From NCBI GenBank assembly GCA_029449235.1, contig JANATG010000005.1, forward strand, positions 930,001-994,000: a DNA stretch of 64,000 nt, in the 5' to 3' direction. Shown piece by piece: positions 1 through 11,363 of the stretch. Origin of the DNA: Linnemannia schmuckeri (Eukaryota; Mortierellomycota; Mortierellomycetes; Mortierellales; Mortierellaceae). Position 1 is the first letter of the stretch. The number at the start of each line of letters is the position of its first letter. The position numbers and the translations under genes are program-made. The notes under the pieces are model-generated. The model saw nothing but the letters and a program-made list of their open reading frames with translations, made no database searches and was not told where the DNA came from.

Positions 1-358
1 TGCATCCTATTATTTTTGATATTGGCTTGGTAGGATATGTCCGACAATCATGATATCTTGAGTTTGTTGCAGGCGAGTGGTCAGGAGGGCGAAGATACCC
101 AGTAGTTACTTTTCCTCAAGCCGATTCCAGGAGGGATTGCCATGTGAGCAACGACAATTACCTAAGATACCTCGAGCATGAGCGATTTCAGCCTGGACAT
201 GATTTTCTCTGTCTTTATTCTTTTCTATCCAAGCTCAACGCCGTTGAAAATAAAACAGGGAACATTGCAAAAACACATTCCAGGCACCATGTAGACAATG
301 TCCATTGTGGAGCAAAAGAACCATGGAACCGTGCCTGAATACCATGTTTTGGCTCTCT
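1..358. other. Unique flank left of the palindrome
   Basis: This is sequence outside the inverted repeat. I find no complete gene in it. Short open frames exist in several directions, but none has a recognisable motif or a convincing splice structure. It differs completely from the sequence that lies beyond the right arm, so it marks the left breakpoint of the inverted repeat. Confidence 0.5.
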
Positions 359-503
359 TTTACATTTCGCCCAAAAGCTGGTGATCTCTTTAAGTGCACG
401 CTCACGTGATTCAGCATCGATCATCCAGAAATCTGTGGATACAAATGGTCCCAAAAATGCTGAGTTCCCAAGCAATTCGATCGGCGCCAGAAGGCGCCAG
501 ATA

Positions 504-576
504 GCCCGGCTAGCTCAATCGGTAGAGCGTCAGACTCTTAATCTGAAGGCTGTGGGTTCGACCCCCACGTTGGGCG
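504..576 (+). tRNA. tRNA-Lys (CUU), copy 1
   Basis: The 73-nt cloverleaf starts GCCCGGC and ends with the pairing strand GTTGGGC plus a discriminator G. The anticodon stem TCAGA/TCTGA closes the loop CTCTTAA, giving anticodon CUU. The T arm GTGGG-TTCGACC-CCCAC contains the B box. There is no intron. It is preceded by a duplicated GGCGCCAG motif. No T4+ pol III terminator follows until about 100 nt downstream. Confidence 0.95.
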
Positions 577-1059
577 TAAGATCATAGGCTCATTGGAATC
601 TCCAGCCTGGTAACCGTCTCCTCGTACTCTAGGATTCGTATCAGCTTTCCAATGATGTCCAATACCTGCATCTCTCTTTTTGACTTTTGGCCTCTTTCTC
701 CTTGTAGGACTAGAGAGAGAGTGCTGCACGCTGCAATAAGAAAGGGTATCTCTCTGTCTGATTAGATACCTGTGATAGCTTAGAGCTGCCGCTCTTTTTT
801 TGATCCTGGCACCGGCTAAAGACGGAATATCCTATTTATTGCCCACCCTTTTTTGGTTCCTTGAATGTTGCCCATAGTAAAGTCTATTCGTTGCCCACAA
901 TTTTGCTCTAATCCGGTGCCCATCCCGAAATCTTAGACGTTGCCCCTGACTCTGCCGCTATATATTGCCCTATCTTCCTTCCCACATCTGCGCCGCGGTA
1001 TCATCTATCTGTAAAGAATCGAGCTCTTGCTACTTGTCCCATGCATGTGTATCAGGAAC

Positions 1060-1315
1060 CTCATAGGTATACGGCTTGATACATGAGGCAACATGTCTGC
1101 GATGGACATGCTATTGTTAAGGACAATGTACGAGCAGGAGAAAGAGAAAACGAACGAAAAAGGAAATAAAGTATACGCGAAACTCAGTGGTACATAGCTC
1201 GATACATGAGGCAACCATGTCGGTAATGGTGCAAGTGGGAGAAAGAGAACGAGAAAGGGTACAAGAAAATGCGCGGCTCATGAGGATACAACTCAATAGA
1301 TGGGGCAACTATCGT
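1060..1315 (+). repeat. Three imprecise tandem units (about 110-130 bp)
   Basis: Successive units share the core TACATGAGGCAAC(C)ATGTC, followed by an AGAAAGAGAA-rich stretch. The third unit reads AATAGATGGGGCAACTATCG. They sit just inside one end of the TTGCCCA element and may be subterminal repeats of it. The mirror copy is at about 9350-9605. Confidence 0.5.
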
Positions 1316-1484
1316 GCTGAAAAAAAAAAAAAAAAAAAAAAAATGTTTAAATGATGGCATCTTTTTTGGTCAACATATCACCTCTCACGAACGTATGCAT
1401 TAACCCCATCTCTGTCTTATGCATTATATTTCCTCTCCCACTGTTGTATAGTATCTCTCGAAAGATCATTTGGAATGAATGCGT

Positions 1485-1985
1485 CCCTGACTCTCTGGGG
1501 CTGGAAGAATGTGGTCAATTCCATCTGAACACTTTTTCCCCCCATATAACATACTCTTATACCCTCCATATATGCTACGATGCAAAGTTGCAAATATTCT
1601 GACAATTATCATAAAAACCCACAACAAATTATAGCATGGTCACCGAGGCCGTCCCTATTTCTTTCCACCATGCATGGTTCGACCCTGGTCTCATAGAGCA
1701 AAAATCTTACATCAATGATAATAGAAAAATTTCATAGGAGCTCCTATGTCTTGACGCGTTGTTCAACCTCAGGGCATCAGTTGTATATAGACAAGCTAGT
1801 GTGCGCCAGGAAGACAGAATCTAGTCACCGCGGCCTTGGCGACCCTGTACTGATATGTCGTGGGTATATATGAATAATACTGGAATAATTGCAATTTTGT
1901 GTGCGGTTCATATGGATTCATATGGGGGATAACATATGGGAGGGAAAATGTGTTCAAATGGGGTCAACGACATTTTTATGGCGCC
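1485..1985. repeat. Degenerate inverted repeat of about 500 bp (MITE-like)
   Basis: The sequence near 1497-1545, with a TCTGAACACTTTTTCCCCCC core, matches the reverse complement of about 1930-1985, with a TTTGAACACATTTTCCCTCC core, at clearly reduced identity. The pairing continues inward past CATAT. No open frame is present. It could be a miniature TIR element nested in the larger one. The mirror copy is at about 8680-9180. Confidence 0.4.
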
Positions 1986-2867
1986 AGAAAGAGACAGCTG
2001 CATTCATCCCGGGAGGTCCATTGATAAACTTTGCGCAACGATGACAGAGGTATGCAAAACATATAAGAAAGAATGGAGGGGCAGCGAATAGACTTTACTA
2101 TGGGCAACATATAAGGAGCCACAAGGGTGGGCAACAAATAGAAATGTCCATTTCTCACAGCAGACAGGAAGCTACTCTCGACGAAACTATCTCTTCTTTT
2201 GCTTCGTATTCCTGGCACTCTTTATCACAAACATAAGCATCGTGAACGGCACAAGGCCGCTGCTTTGTTCATCGTCTTCTTATAGCATTCAGGCAATAAC
2301 TTTTTTTTTTGGTGTGTATAGAAACGGAATGAAAAAGAATAGATAATTTGCAATCTTGGAGCCTGATATTCCGCCACCAAAACAAAAATAAAAAAGTTTA
2401 TCATGAAACGGCTGCAGGTGCCATGTTATTAGGCTCACAAAGCTTTGTTACACAAAATCTAGATCGCAATGGCAGTCCGGTGCTGGCCGCCTTTAGGATA
2501 GCTTTTGACACAGAGTAAGAAAACCATAAAGAAAACAACTCGTAAGAACAATACCCTTAAGCAGTTTTGATCGCACATACTGATTGCTCCACTTGTCTCC
2601 GTTTTTCTTCATTCTCGCAATGACAATGAAGCTGAATGAAGGCATAGTCAAGTTGGTCTCGCTAGAGACTTCATGCACGCTTTCAGTATAAACAAGAGAG
2701 ACTCGTGCACTGCGTTGTATGGTACTGGTCAGGGTCAGCTCTTTCGTCCAGGTGGAGGTCACCTGCTTCACCTGTCTGATCTTTTCTCTGAAACTGAACT
2801 GACAGATCCATTACTCGTCAGGATGCGTGTATATTTTTTCTTTCGTACGCAAAGGATGCGTGCACAT

Positions 2868-3307
2868 TTTTTTTTTTTTTTTTTTTTGTGCGCAATTTTA
2901 TTTCTCCAGTGAAAAGTCCAAGGGAGGCCTTCGATAGTGAAAGGGGCTACATACCAAACTCTCCCAAGAACCATCCATCAGTCGTAGTCCGGTCCACAAC
3001 CTGGCTCTGCACAACAATTGTCGCTGCTCCTCACAGCTTCAATCGAAGAAAATAAAGTTAGATACGAATGAAAGGAATTCTTCCCATCCTCTCCATCACT
3101 GACAACCTCCTCCTTCCCGACAAACTGTCCAAAAACCGCTCATCGGCCGCGCGTGGATCCATGGACCCTCCAGGGCAGCGCCCATTCTCATGTGTGGCTA
3201 GCGAAGCGCCACACGGGCAAAAACCATCTCGGGTAATGTATCCATATCTCTGACTCCAGTCACCTCGAGGACCTGTGTACTTGAAGGTCTTGTTCTTGGC
3301 AGAGATG

Positions 3308-3347
<40 letters not shown>

Positions 3348-3475
3348 CGTACGCAATTTTATTTCTTCAGTGAAAAGCTCAAGAAAGGCATTCGATAGTG
3401 AAAGGAGCTACATACCAAACTCTTCCAAGAGCCATCCACCAGTCGCAGTCCGGTCCACAAGGCAGAGATGCCTTG
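2868..3475 (-). mobile_element. 5'-truncated LINE tail with a second LINE tail nested in it (left arm)
   Basis: Read on the minus strand, the outer copy starts at the end of the ORF2-like protein (a GFCPCGASLATHENG segment, stop near 3068). It continues through a 3' UTR ending AATAAAATTGCGCAC and a poly(A). It is flanked by a 15-bp direct repeat, AGGATGCGTGCACAT (2853-2867 and 3476-3490). Inside it, a shorter tail of the same family (about 3309-3460, with a poly(A) of nearly 40) is flanked by GGCAGAGATGC (3298-3308 and 3461-3471). Both target-site duplications are intact. Confidence 0.85.
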
Positions 3476-3591
3476 AGGATGCGTGCACATAGAGAATTAG
3501 ACCAAAAAATCACGCTTTTGTGCAATTATAGAATAAATTGTAATTGTCTGAAATTACAATATCTGAGAATACCAACCGATATCGACCAAAA

Positions 3592-3664
3592 GCCCGGCTA
3601 GCTCAATCGGTAGAGCGTCAGACTCTTAATCTGAAGGCTGTGGGTTCGACCCCCACGTTGGGCG
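3592..3664 (+). tRNA. tRNA-Lys (CUU), copy 2
   Basis: The 73-nt sequence is identical to copy 1, but the flanks differ. The leader ends ATCGACCAAAA and the trailer is CTTTCCTTTTTCC, which offers a T5 pol III terminator within about 10 nt. This copy therefore has the better termination context. Confidence 0.95.
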
Positions 3665-4002
3665 CTTTCCTTTTTCCTCCTTGTTGGGTGGGTGGTTGGT
3701 CTTGGGACCCATGTCCAAGCTTTGCCCATCCCTTCTTGGTATTTTTGTTGACCATGACAGACAAACAGTCTTCTCTTTTGCTAATACTATTGTTATGACA
3801 TGTTAACAAATGATTCCGCTAAAGACACGGATTTTTTTCTAGATCTGACGAGGAGATGAAGGTTTCTTTTCCCAAGCGTGCCGAGAGTCTCGCGGCACTA
3901 TGGAACGAAAGATAAAAGTAGATGAGAGGTAATGATGGAAAGGGCCAAAGGTTGGTGACTATGAGCGTGTACAAGCTCATGTCCGAATGTTAACCGCAAC
4001 AC

Positions 4003-4045
<43 letters not shown>

Positions 4046-4919
4046 GACGAACTCACCTTCATTTTGCAGAGAAAGAATTCACCCAAGGATAATATTTACA
4101 ATCAAAGGGGATAGTATAAGTTCTGCTCGCAACGATTGCTAATGAAACACGAAATAGAGTATGGTACGAAAGCTTTATGGCTGGGGAATCAAGTCATTTT
4201 TTTTCTCTTTGGAATTGAGGATGAAGAGGAGCGATCAAAAAGGATCGCTCTATATTCTTCTGCCTTATTTTCCTCGCTCAGTTTTTGAGCTACTTCTTGT
4301 CTTTCACGAAGATATACTTGAATTGAAGTATTTTCAATCAACTTTTGGCCAAAGGTACAAATCAACAACCTTTAATGCGATTTTTCTCTTGGTCGTTCTT
4401 TTTTGATGACAGCAACGCATCGATCGTAACTCAAGTTGAACTAAGGCGACCAGATGTAACTTCCTTTCTTTCTTTTCTCTCCCTAACATCGCAACCTCTT
4501 TTGAGTCTAAGCAGTCAACTCCCCTTATTGCGTCCACAGACTTTCTGACGTCGATTCATTGTTGCATTTTTCAGGAGCCGTACAATATTAACAATATCTC
4601 TTCTTCAATCAGCTCTCACAAAAAAAAAAAAAAAAACGAAAGTAAAGAACCTAAAAAAATAAAAAAAAGGAAAAGAAAAAAAAAAAAAAAAGTGCTTTGA
4701 CCGATCTGATATCCTCTTTCTCGCGCTTTTAGACTCCTTTCAGCTGACTCTTCCGTCATCGACGTTTTTTTTCCTCGCCATCAAAGATTGCCAAAAATAT
4801 CGTGGCGCTCACGTTCCTGAGTCGTTTATCAGTACCACATGTCTTCTCAAAAACATAAGTGACAACAATAAGGAGGCAAAATCAGAACTGTCGATCTATC
4901 GTTCGTCTGTCAGAAAAGA

Positions 4920-5744
4920 AATGGATATATCTAGACGTTGTCCACCTATTTTTGTTGCCTTAAACGTTGCACCATATTATTTTCCTTTCGTTACCCCTAA
5001 ACGTTGCCATCGGGTTTTCAGCCGTCCTTAATCATTGCCACAGTTTTCGCTAAATTTTACCCATTATTGAAAATTAAACGTTGCCAAACTAAAGGAGACC
5101 GTGGACAACTGCCGGCGATACGAGGTGGCTAAGGACATTTCCCGGTTTATGAGACAACAGACCTCATTCTCCAAAGCCGACAACACTATCCTCTCTTCAT
5201 GCATTGAAGAGGCGAGGAGGAAGTTCCAAACAATCGGAGCTGGTGCTAAATATGTCGAGGATCCCAACGTGGCGACGTCAAGAGATCGGCCTCGCAGCAA
5301 ACCATTGAAGTCCCAGGAAGAGATTGTCAGCGAGAGAGCCAGCAAGGAGTTCAAAGTTCACGACTCGGAATTCAACGTCGAGTACTAGCCGTGAACTACC
5401 AGGACACGCGATCACTTTCCTTTTCTCACCCCCGCTTCTCCATCACAATACACCATTGTTTCGCATGCTTCTTAACCTCTGCTATCATCCATATAATAAC
5501 ATGCATCCGATCATGTTTCAAGTAAAGTGCTATGCAGGCCCTGTTGACAGAACTATCGCTGTCCGAGGCTGGCTGGGCAAGGGAGGGGTGAGTTACGGAA
5601 TAGTAAAGGGAAACGCTTATATCAACCCTTGGCAACATATAAGCTTTAAATCGATGGCAACGTTTAGGGGTAACGAAAGGAAAATAATATGGTGCAACGT
5701 TTAAGGCAACAAAAATAGGTGGACAACGTCTAGATATATCCATT
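4920..5744 (+). mobile_element. Internally deleted TIR transposon at the palindrome centre
   Basis: The ends GGATATATCTAGACGTTGTC and the reverse complement are perfect inverted repeats of at least 92 bp and carry several GTTGCC motifs. They then merge with the palindromic arms, so the true element ends cannot be fixed exactly. Inside lies one open frame, running from about 5071 with no ATG and ending TAG at 5388. It looks like the C-terminal end of a transposase. I do not recognise the superfamily. The rest of the element appears deleted. Confidence 0.55.
5071..5388 (+). pseudogene. Fragment of an unknown transposase-like ORF
   Basis: The frame is open from 5071 to TAG at 5386-5388 and has no ATG near its start. 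It encodes about 105 residues beginning KLNVAKLKETVDNCRRY and ending SEFNVEY. It is charged, and its composition looks protein-like rather than random. Its place between short inverted repeats makes the C-terminus of a deleted transposase the simplest reading. No catalytic motif is visible, so the assignment rests on context only. Confidence 0.4.
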
Positions 5745-6618
5745 TCTTTTCTGACAGACGAACGATAGATCGACAGTTCTGATTTTGCCTCCTTATTGTT
5801 GTCACTTATGTTTTTGAGAAGACATGTGGTACTGATAAACGACTCAGGAACGTGAGCGCCACGATATTTTTGGCAATCTTTGATGGCGAGGAAAAAAAAC
5901 GTCGATGACGGAAGAGTCAGCTGAAAGGAGTCTAAAAGCGCGAGAAAGAGGATATCAGATCGGTCAAAGCACTTTTTTTTTTTTTTTTCTTTTCCTTTTT
6001 TTTATTTTTTTAGGTTCTTTACTTTCGTTTTTTTTTTTTTTTTTGTGAGAGCTGATTGAAGAAGAGATATTGTTAATATTGTACGGCTCCTGAAAAATGC
6101 AACAATGAATCGACGTCAGAAAGTCTGTGGACGCAATAAGGGGAGTTGACTGCTTAGACTCAAAAGAGGTTGCGATGTTAGGGAGAGAAAAGAAAGAAAG
6201 GAAGTTACATCTGGTCGCCTTAGTTCAACTTGAGTTACGATCGATGCGTTGCTGTCATCAAAAAAGAACGACCAAGAGAAAAATCGCATTAAAGGTTGTT
6301 GATTTGTACCTTTGGCCAAAAGTTGATTGAAAATACTTCAATTCAAGTATATCTTCGTGAAAGACAAGAAGTAGCTCAAAAACTGAGCGAGGAAAATAAG
6401 GCAGAAGAATATAGAGCGATCCTTTTTGATCGCTCCTCTTCATCCTCAATTCCAAAGAGAAAAAAAATGACTTGATTCCCCAGCCATAAAGCTTTCGTAC
6501 CATACTCTATTTCGTGTTTCATTAGCAATCGTTGCGAGCAGAACTTATACTATCCCCTTTGATTGTAAATATTATCCTTGGGTGAATTCTTTCTCTGCAA
6601 AATGAAGGTGAGTTCGTC

Positions 6619-6662
<44 letters not shown>

Positions 6663-7000
6663 GTGTTGCGGTTAACATTCGGACATGAGCTTGTACACGC
6701 TCATAGTCACCAACCTTTGGCCCTTTCCATCATTACCTCTCATCTACTTTTATCTTTCGTTCCATAGTGCCGCGAGACTCTCGGCACGCTTGGGAAAAGA
6801 AACCTTCATCTCCTCGTCAGATCTAGAAAAAAATCCGTGTCTTTAGCGGAATCATTTGTTAACATGTCATAACAATAGTATTAGCAAAAGAGAAGACTGT
6901 TTGTCTGTCATGGTCAACAAAAATACCAAGAAGGGATGGGCAAAGCTTGGACATGGGTCCCAAGACCAACCACCCACCCAACAAGGAGGAAAAAGGAAAG

Positions 7001-7073
7001 CGCCCAACGTGGGGGTCGAACCCACAGCCTTCAGATTAAGAGTCTGACGCTCTACCGATTGAGCTAGCCGGGC
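7001..7073 (-). tRNA. tRNA-Lys (CUU), copy 3 (mirror of copy 2)
   Basis: This is the reverse complement of copy 2, including its leader and T-rich trailer, at the mirrored position in the right arm. It has the same anticodon CUU and the same 73-nt length. Confidence 0.95.
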
Positions 7074-7189
7074 TTTTGGTCGATATCGGTTGGTATTCTC
7101 AGATATTGTAATTTCAGACAATTACAATTTATTCTATAATTGCACAAAAGCGTGATTTTTTGGTCTAATTCTCTATGTGCACGCATCCT

Positions 7190-7317
7190 CAAGGCATCTC
7201 TGCCTTGTGGACCGGACTGCGACTGGTGGATGGCTCTTGGAAGAGTTTGGTATGTAGCTCCTTTCACTATCGAATGCCTTTCTTGAGCTTTTCACTGAAG
7301 AAATAAAATTGCGTACG

Positions 7318-7356
<39 letters not shown>

Positions 7357-7796
7357 CATCTCTGCCAAGAACAAGACCTTCAAGTACACAGGTCCTCGAG
7401 GTGACTGGAGTCAGAGATATGGATACATTACCCGAGATGGTTTTTGCCCGTGTGGCGCTTCGCTAGCCACACATGAGAATGGGCGCTGCCCTGGAGGGTC
7501 CATGGATCCACGCGCGGCCGATGAGCGGTTTTTGGACAGTTTGTCGGGAAGGAGGAGGTTGTCAGTGATGGAGAGGATGGGAAGAATTCCTTTCATTCGT
7601 ATCTAACTTTATTTTCTTCGATTGAAGCTGTGAGGAGCAGCGACAATTGTTGTGCAGAGCCAGGTTGTGGACCGGACTACGACTGATGGATGGTTCTTGG
7701 GAGAGTTTGGTATGTAGCCCCTTTCACTATCGAAGGCCTCCCTTGGACTTTTCACTGGAGAAATAAAATTGCGCACAAAAAAAAAAAAAAAAAAAA
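7190..7796 (+). mobile_element. 5'-truncated LINE tail with nested LINE tail (right arm)
   Basis: This is the mirror of 2868-3475 and is easiest to read here. The outer target-site duplication ATGTGCACGCATCCT is at 7175-7189 and 7797-7811. The inner insertion is flanked by GCATCTCTGCC and ends in a poly(A) at about 7319-7356. After it, the interrupted reading frame of the outer copy resumes (ISAKNKT, YTGPRGDW, GFCPCGASLATHENG) and stops at about 7606. Confidence 0.85.
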
Positions 7797-10088
7797 ATGT
7801 GCACGCATCCTTTGCGTACGAAAGAAAAAATATACACGCATCCTGACGAGTAATGGATCTGTCAGTTCAGTTTCAGAGAAAAGATCAGACAGGTGAAGCA
7901 GGTGACCTCCACCTGGACGAAAGAGCTGACCCTGACCAGTACCATACAACGCAGTGCACGAGTCTCTCTTGTTTATACTGAAAGCGTGCATGAAGTCTCT
8001 AGCGAGACCAACTTGACTATGCCTTCATTCAGCTTCATTGTCATTGCGAGAATGAAGAAAAACGGAGACAAGTGGAGCAATCAGTATGTGCGATCAAAAC
8101 TGCTTAAGGGTATTGTTCTTACGAGTTGTTTTCTTTATGGTTTTCTTACTCTGTGTCAAAAGCTATCCTAAAGGCGGCCAGCACCGGACTGCCATTGCGA
8201 TCTAGATTTTGTGTAACAAAGCTTTGTGAGCCTAATAACATGGCACCTGCAGCCGTTTCATGATAAACTTTTTTATTTTTGTTTTGGTGGCGGAATATCA
8301 GGCTCCAAGATTGCAAATTATCTATTCTTTTTCATTCCGTTTCTATACACACCAAAAAAAAAAGTTATTGCCTGAATGCTATAAGAAGACGATGAACAAA
8401 GCAGCGGCCTTGTGCCGTTCACGATGCTTATGTTTGTGATAAAGAGTGCCAGGAATACGAAGCAAAAGAAGAGATAGTTTCGTCGAGAGTAGCTTCCTGT
8501 CTGCTGTGAGAAATGGACATTTCTATTTGTTGCCCACCCTTGTGGCTCCTTATATGTTGCCCATAGTAAAGTCTATTCGCTGCCCCTCCATTCTTTCTTA
8601 TATGTTTTGCATACCTCTGTCATCGTTGCGCAAAGTTTATCAATGGACCTCCCGGGATGAATGCAGCTGTCTCTTTCTGGCGCCATAAAAATGTCGTTGA
8701 CCCCATTTGAACACATTTTCCCTCCCATATGTTATCCCCCATATGAATCCATATGAACCGCACACAAAATTGCAATTATTCCAGTATTATTCATATATAC
8801 CCACGACATATCAGTACAGGGTCGCCAAGGCCGCGGTGACTAGATTCTGTCTTCCTGGCGCACACTAGCTTGTCTATATACAACTGATGCCCTGAGGTTG
8901 AACAACGCGTCAAGACATAGGAGCTCCTATGAAATTTTTCTATTATCATTGATGTAAGATTTTTGCTCTATGAGACCAGGGTCGAACCATGCATGGTGGA
9001 AAGAAATAGGGACGGCCTCGGTGACCATGCTATAATTTGTTGTGGGTTTTTATGATAATTGTCAGAATATTTGCAACTTTGCATCGTAGCATATATGGAG
9101 GGTATAAGAGTATGTTATATGGGGGGAAAAAGTGTTCAGATGGAATTGACCACATTCTTCCAGCCCCAGAGAGTCAGGGACGCATTCATTCCAAATGATC
9201 TTTCGAGAGATACTATACAACAGTGGGAGAGGAAATATAATGCATAAGACAGAGATGGGGTTAATGCATACGTTCGTGAGAGGTGATATGTTGACCAAAA
9301 AAGATGCCATCATTTAAACATTTTTTTTTTTTTTTTTTTTTTTTTCAGCACGATAGTTGCCCCATCTATTGAGTTGTATCCTCATGAGCCGCGCATTTTC
9401 TTGTACCCTTTCTCGTTCTCTTTCTCCCACTTGCACCATTACCGACATGGTTGCCTCATGTATCGAGCTATGTACCACTGAGTTTCGCGTATACTTTATT
9501 TCCTTTTTCGTTCGTTTTCTCTTTCTCCTGCTCGTACATTGTCCTTAACAATAGCATGTCCATCGCAGACATGTTGCCTCATGTATCAAGCCGTATACCT
9601 ATGAGGTTCCTGATACACATGCATGGGACAAGTAGCAAGAGCTCGATTCTTTACAGATAGATGATACCGCGGCGCAGATGTGGGAAGGAAGATAGGGCAA
9701 TATATAGCGGCAGAGTCAGGGGCAACGTCTAAGATTTCGGGATGGGCACCGGATTAGAGCAAAATTGTGGGCAACGAATAGACTTTACTATGGGCAACAT
9801 TCAAGGAACCAAAAAAGGGTGGGCAATAAATAGGATATTCCGTCTTTAGCCGGTGCCAGGATCAAAAAAAGAGCGGCAGCTCTAAGCTATCACAGGTATC
9901 TAATCAGACAGAGAGATACCCTTTCTTATTGCAGCGTGCAGCACTCTCTCTCTAGTCCTACAAGGAGAAAGAGGCCAAAAGTCAAAAAGAGAGATGCAGG
10001 TATTGGACATCATTGGAAAGCTGATACGAATCCTAGAGTACGAGGAGACGGTTACCAGGCTGGAGATTCCAATGAGCCTATGATCTTA

Positions 10089-10161
10089 CGCCCAACGTGG
10101 GGGTCGAACCCACAGCCTTCAGATTAAGAGTCTGACGCTCTACCGATTGAGCTAGCCGGGC
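10089..10161 (-). tRNA. tRNA-Lys (CUU), copy 4 (mirror of copy 1)
   Basis: This is the reverse complement of copy 1 with the same GGCGCC-rich leader, located near the outer end of the right arm. Confidence 0.95.
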
Positions 10162-11363
10162 TATCTGGCGCCTTCTGGCGCCGATCGAATTGCTTGGGAA
10201 CTCAGCATTTTTGGGACCATTTGTATCCACAGATTTCTGGATGATCGATGCTGAATCACGTGAGCGTGCACTTAAAGAGATCACCAGCTTTTGGGCGAAA
10301 TGTAAACCACCTTTTACAGCAGCAGCAAGGACTCTCACCAACGAACACATCATATCAAGAAGCTGCATGGAATGTTGCCAACATTGAACTCCATGCAGGC
10401 TCGGAAACCTGATTTGTACTCAACCTGCCTGTGTCGACAATGTGAGCAGGAAGAGGAAGACAATGAGCACGTCTGGAGATGCCCCTCTACTGTTAAGACA
10501 ACCACTGTGATATGGAAGGAGGCCATGGGCAAGATTGATGAGTGGGGCGTTCAGGCAACAGATAGCTACAATGCCGCCAGGAAGCGTGAACACAAGCGAG
10601 CGACTGACAACGGTCGTCAAGTACCATGGCCAGTACCCATATACTGGCAGTTCCCCTCGGATGCAGATCATGTTCAGGAATTCTCTTCTATCAGTGGAGC
10701 TCGAGCCGTGCACAGCGGTAGTCCTGCTCCGATCGTGATGAAAACCCCAAGTAGTACGTTTCGGACCTTCTTCGCGGAATCACCCCCAAGAGCATATTGA
10801 CTGAGTAGTCCTCTGTCTTCAAGACCCCACAGTCCATTGCCAAGACGGTCCTTCATAAGTTTATTGGCTACCTGGAGACGCAGGCCTCAGAGCTGATCTG
10901 GAAAACCCAATGCTCCACGACGATCGCGTGGGAGCAGACGCAAGGCATCTCTGCCAAGGACAAACATCCAAATACACCGGCCCCCGAGGTGACTGGAGTC
11001 GAGGATACGGATACATCACGCGTGATGGTTTTTGCCCGTGTGGCGCTTCGCTAGCCACACATGAGGATCGAACCTGCCCTGGAGCGACCAAGGAACCACG
11101 CGCAGCTGATGAGCGGCTGTTGGATAGTCTGTTGGGAAGGAGGAAGTTGTCATTGATGGAGAGGATGGGAAGAATTCCTTCCATTCGTATCTAACTTTGT
11201 TTTCTTCGATTGAAGCTGTGAAGAGCAGCGACAATTGTTGCACAGAGCCAGGCTCCGGGTCGGACTGTGACTGGCGGATGGTGTACTGAAGAGTTTGGTC
11301 TGTAGTCCCCTTTACTTCCAAATGCCTCCTTTATACTATTCGTCAGAGAAATAAAATTGTGTA

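Larger units (their letters stand above)
822..2156. mobile_element. Degenerate TIR element with TTGCCCA-rich ends (left arm)
   Basis: The stretch near 838-900 and the reverse complement of 2085-2156 match imperfectly over about 70 bp. Both contain TTGCCCACCCTT and then GTTGCCCATAGTAAAGTC. The outermost bases resemble the ends of the element in the palindrome spacer, where GGATATATCTA runs towards GTTGTCCACC. This suggests a family of TIR transposons with repeated TTGCC motifs near the ends. I see no transposase open frame inside, so this looks like a decayed or non-autonomous copy. Its mirror lies at about 8508-9842. Confidence 0.55.
359..5012 (+). repeat. Left arm of 4.65-kb inverted repeat
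   Basis: Every recognisable element in this arm recurs as its reverse complement in 5652-10306: two tRNA-Lys genes, LINE tails, homopolymer tracts and all short open frames. Mirrored coordinates sum to 10664 or 10665 throughout. The only differences implied by this are single-base length changes in three A/T homopolymers (near 1320-1343, 3309-3346 and 4009-4044). The arm holds TE-derived sequence and no host protein gene that I can support. Near-identity implies a very recent duplication, active gene conversion, or an assembly artefact. Confidence 0.95.
5652..10306 (-). repeat. Right arm of 4.65-kb inverted repeat
   Basis: This is the reverse-complement partner of 359-5012. Identity runs from GGCAACG at 5652 outward to the last base of CGAAATGTAAA at 10306. 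At that point the sequence switches abruptly to the body of a LINE, whereas the left arm continues into unrelated DNA beyond 359. Confidence 0.95.

Noticed and set aside
381..587. Open frame with ARLAQSVERQTLNL-type peptide (also at the other three tRNA copies)
   Set aside because: It is the translation of the tRNA-Lys gene itself.
1..10306. CRISPR-like array or centromere-like satellite
   Set aside because: There are no regularly spaced short direct repeats and no satellite unit. The structure is one large inverted repeat with nested TEs.
10190..10387. 65-aa frame crossing from the palindrome arm into the LINE
   Set aside because: It joins two unrelated sequences across the insertion point (10306/10307). 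It is not a gene, although the arm part may be a fragment of some older coding sequence.
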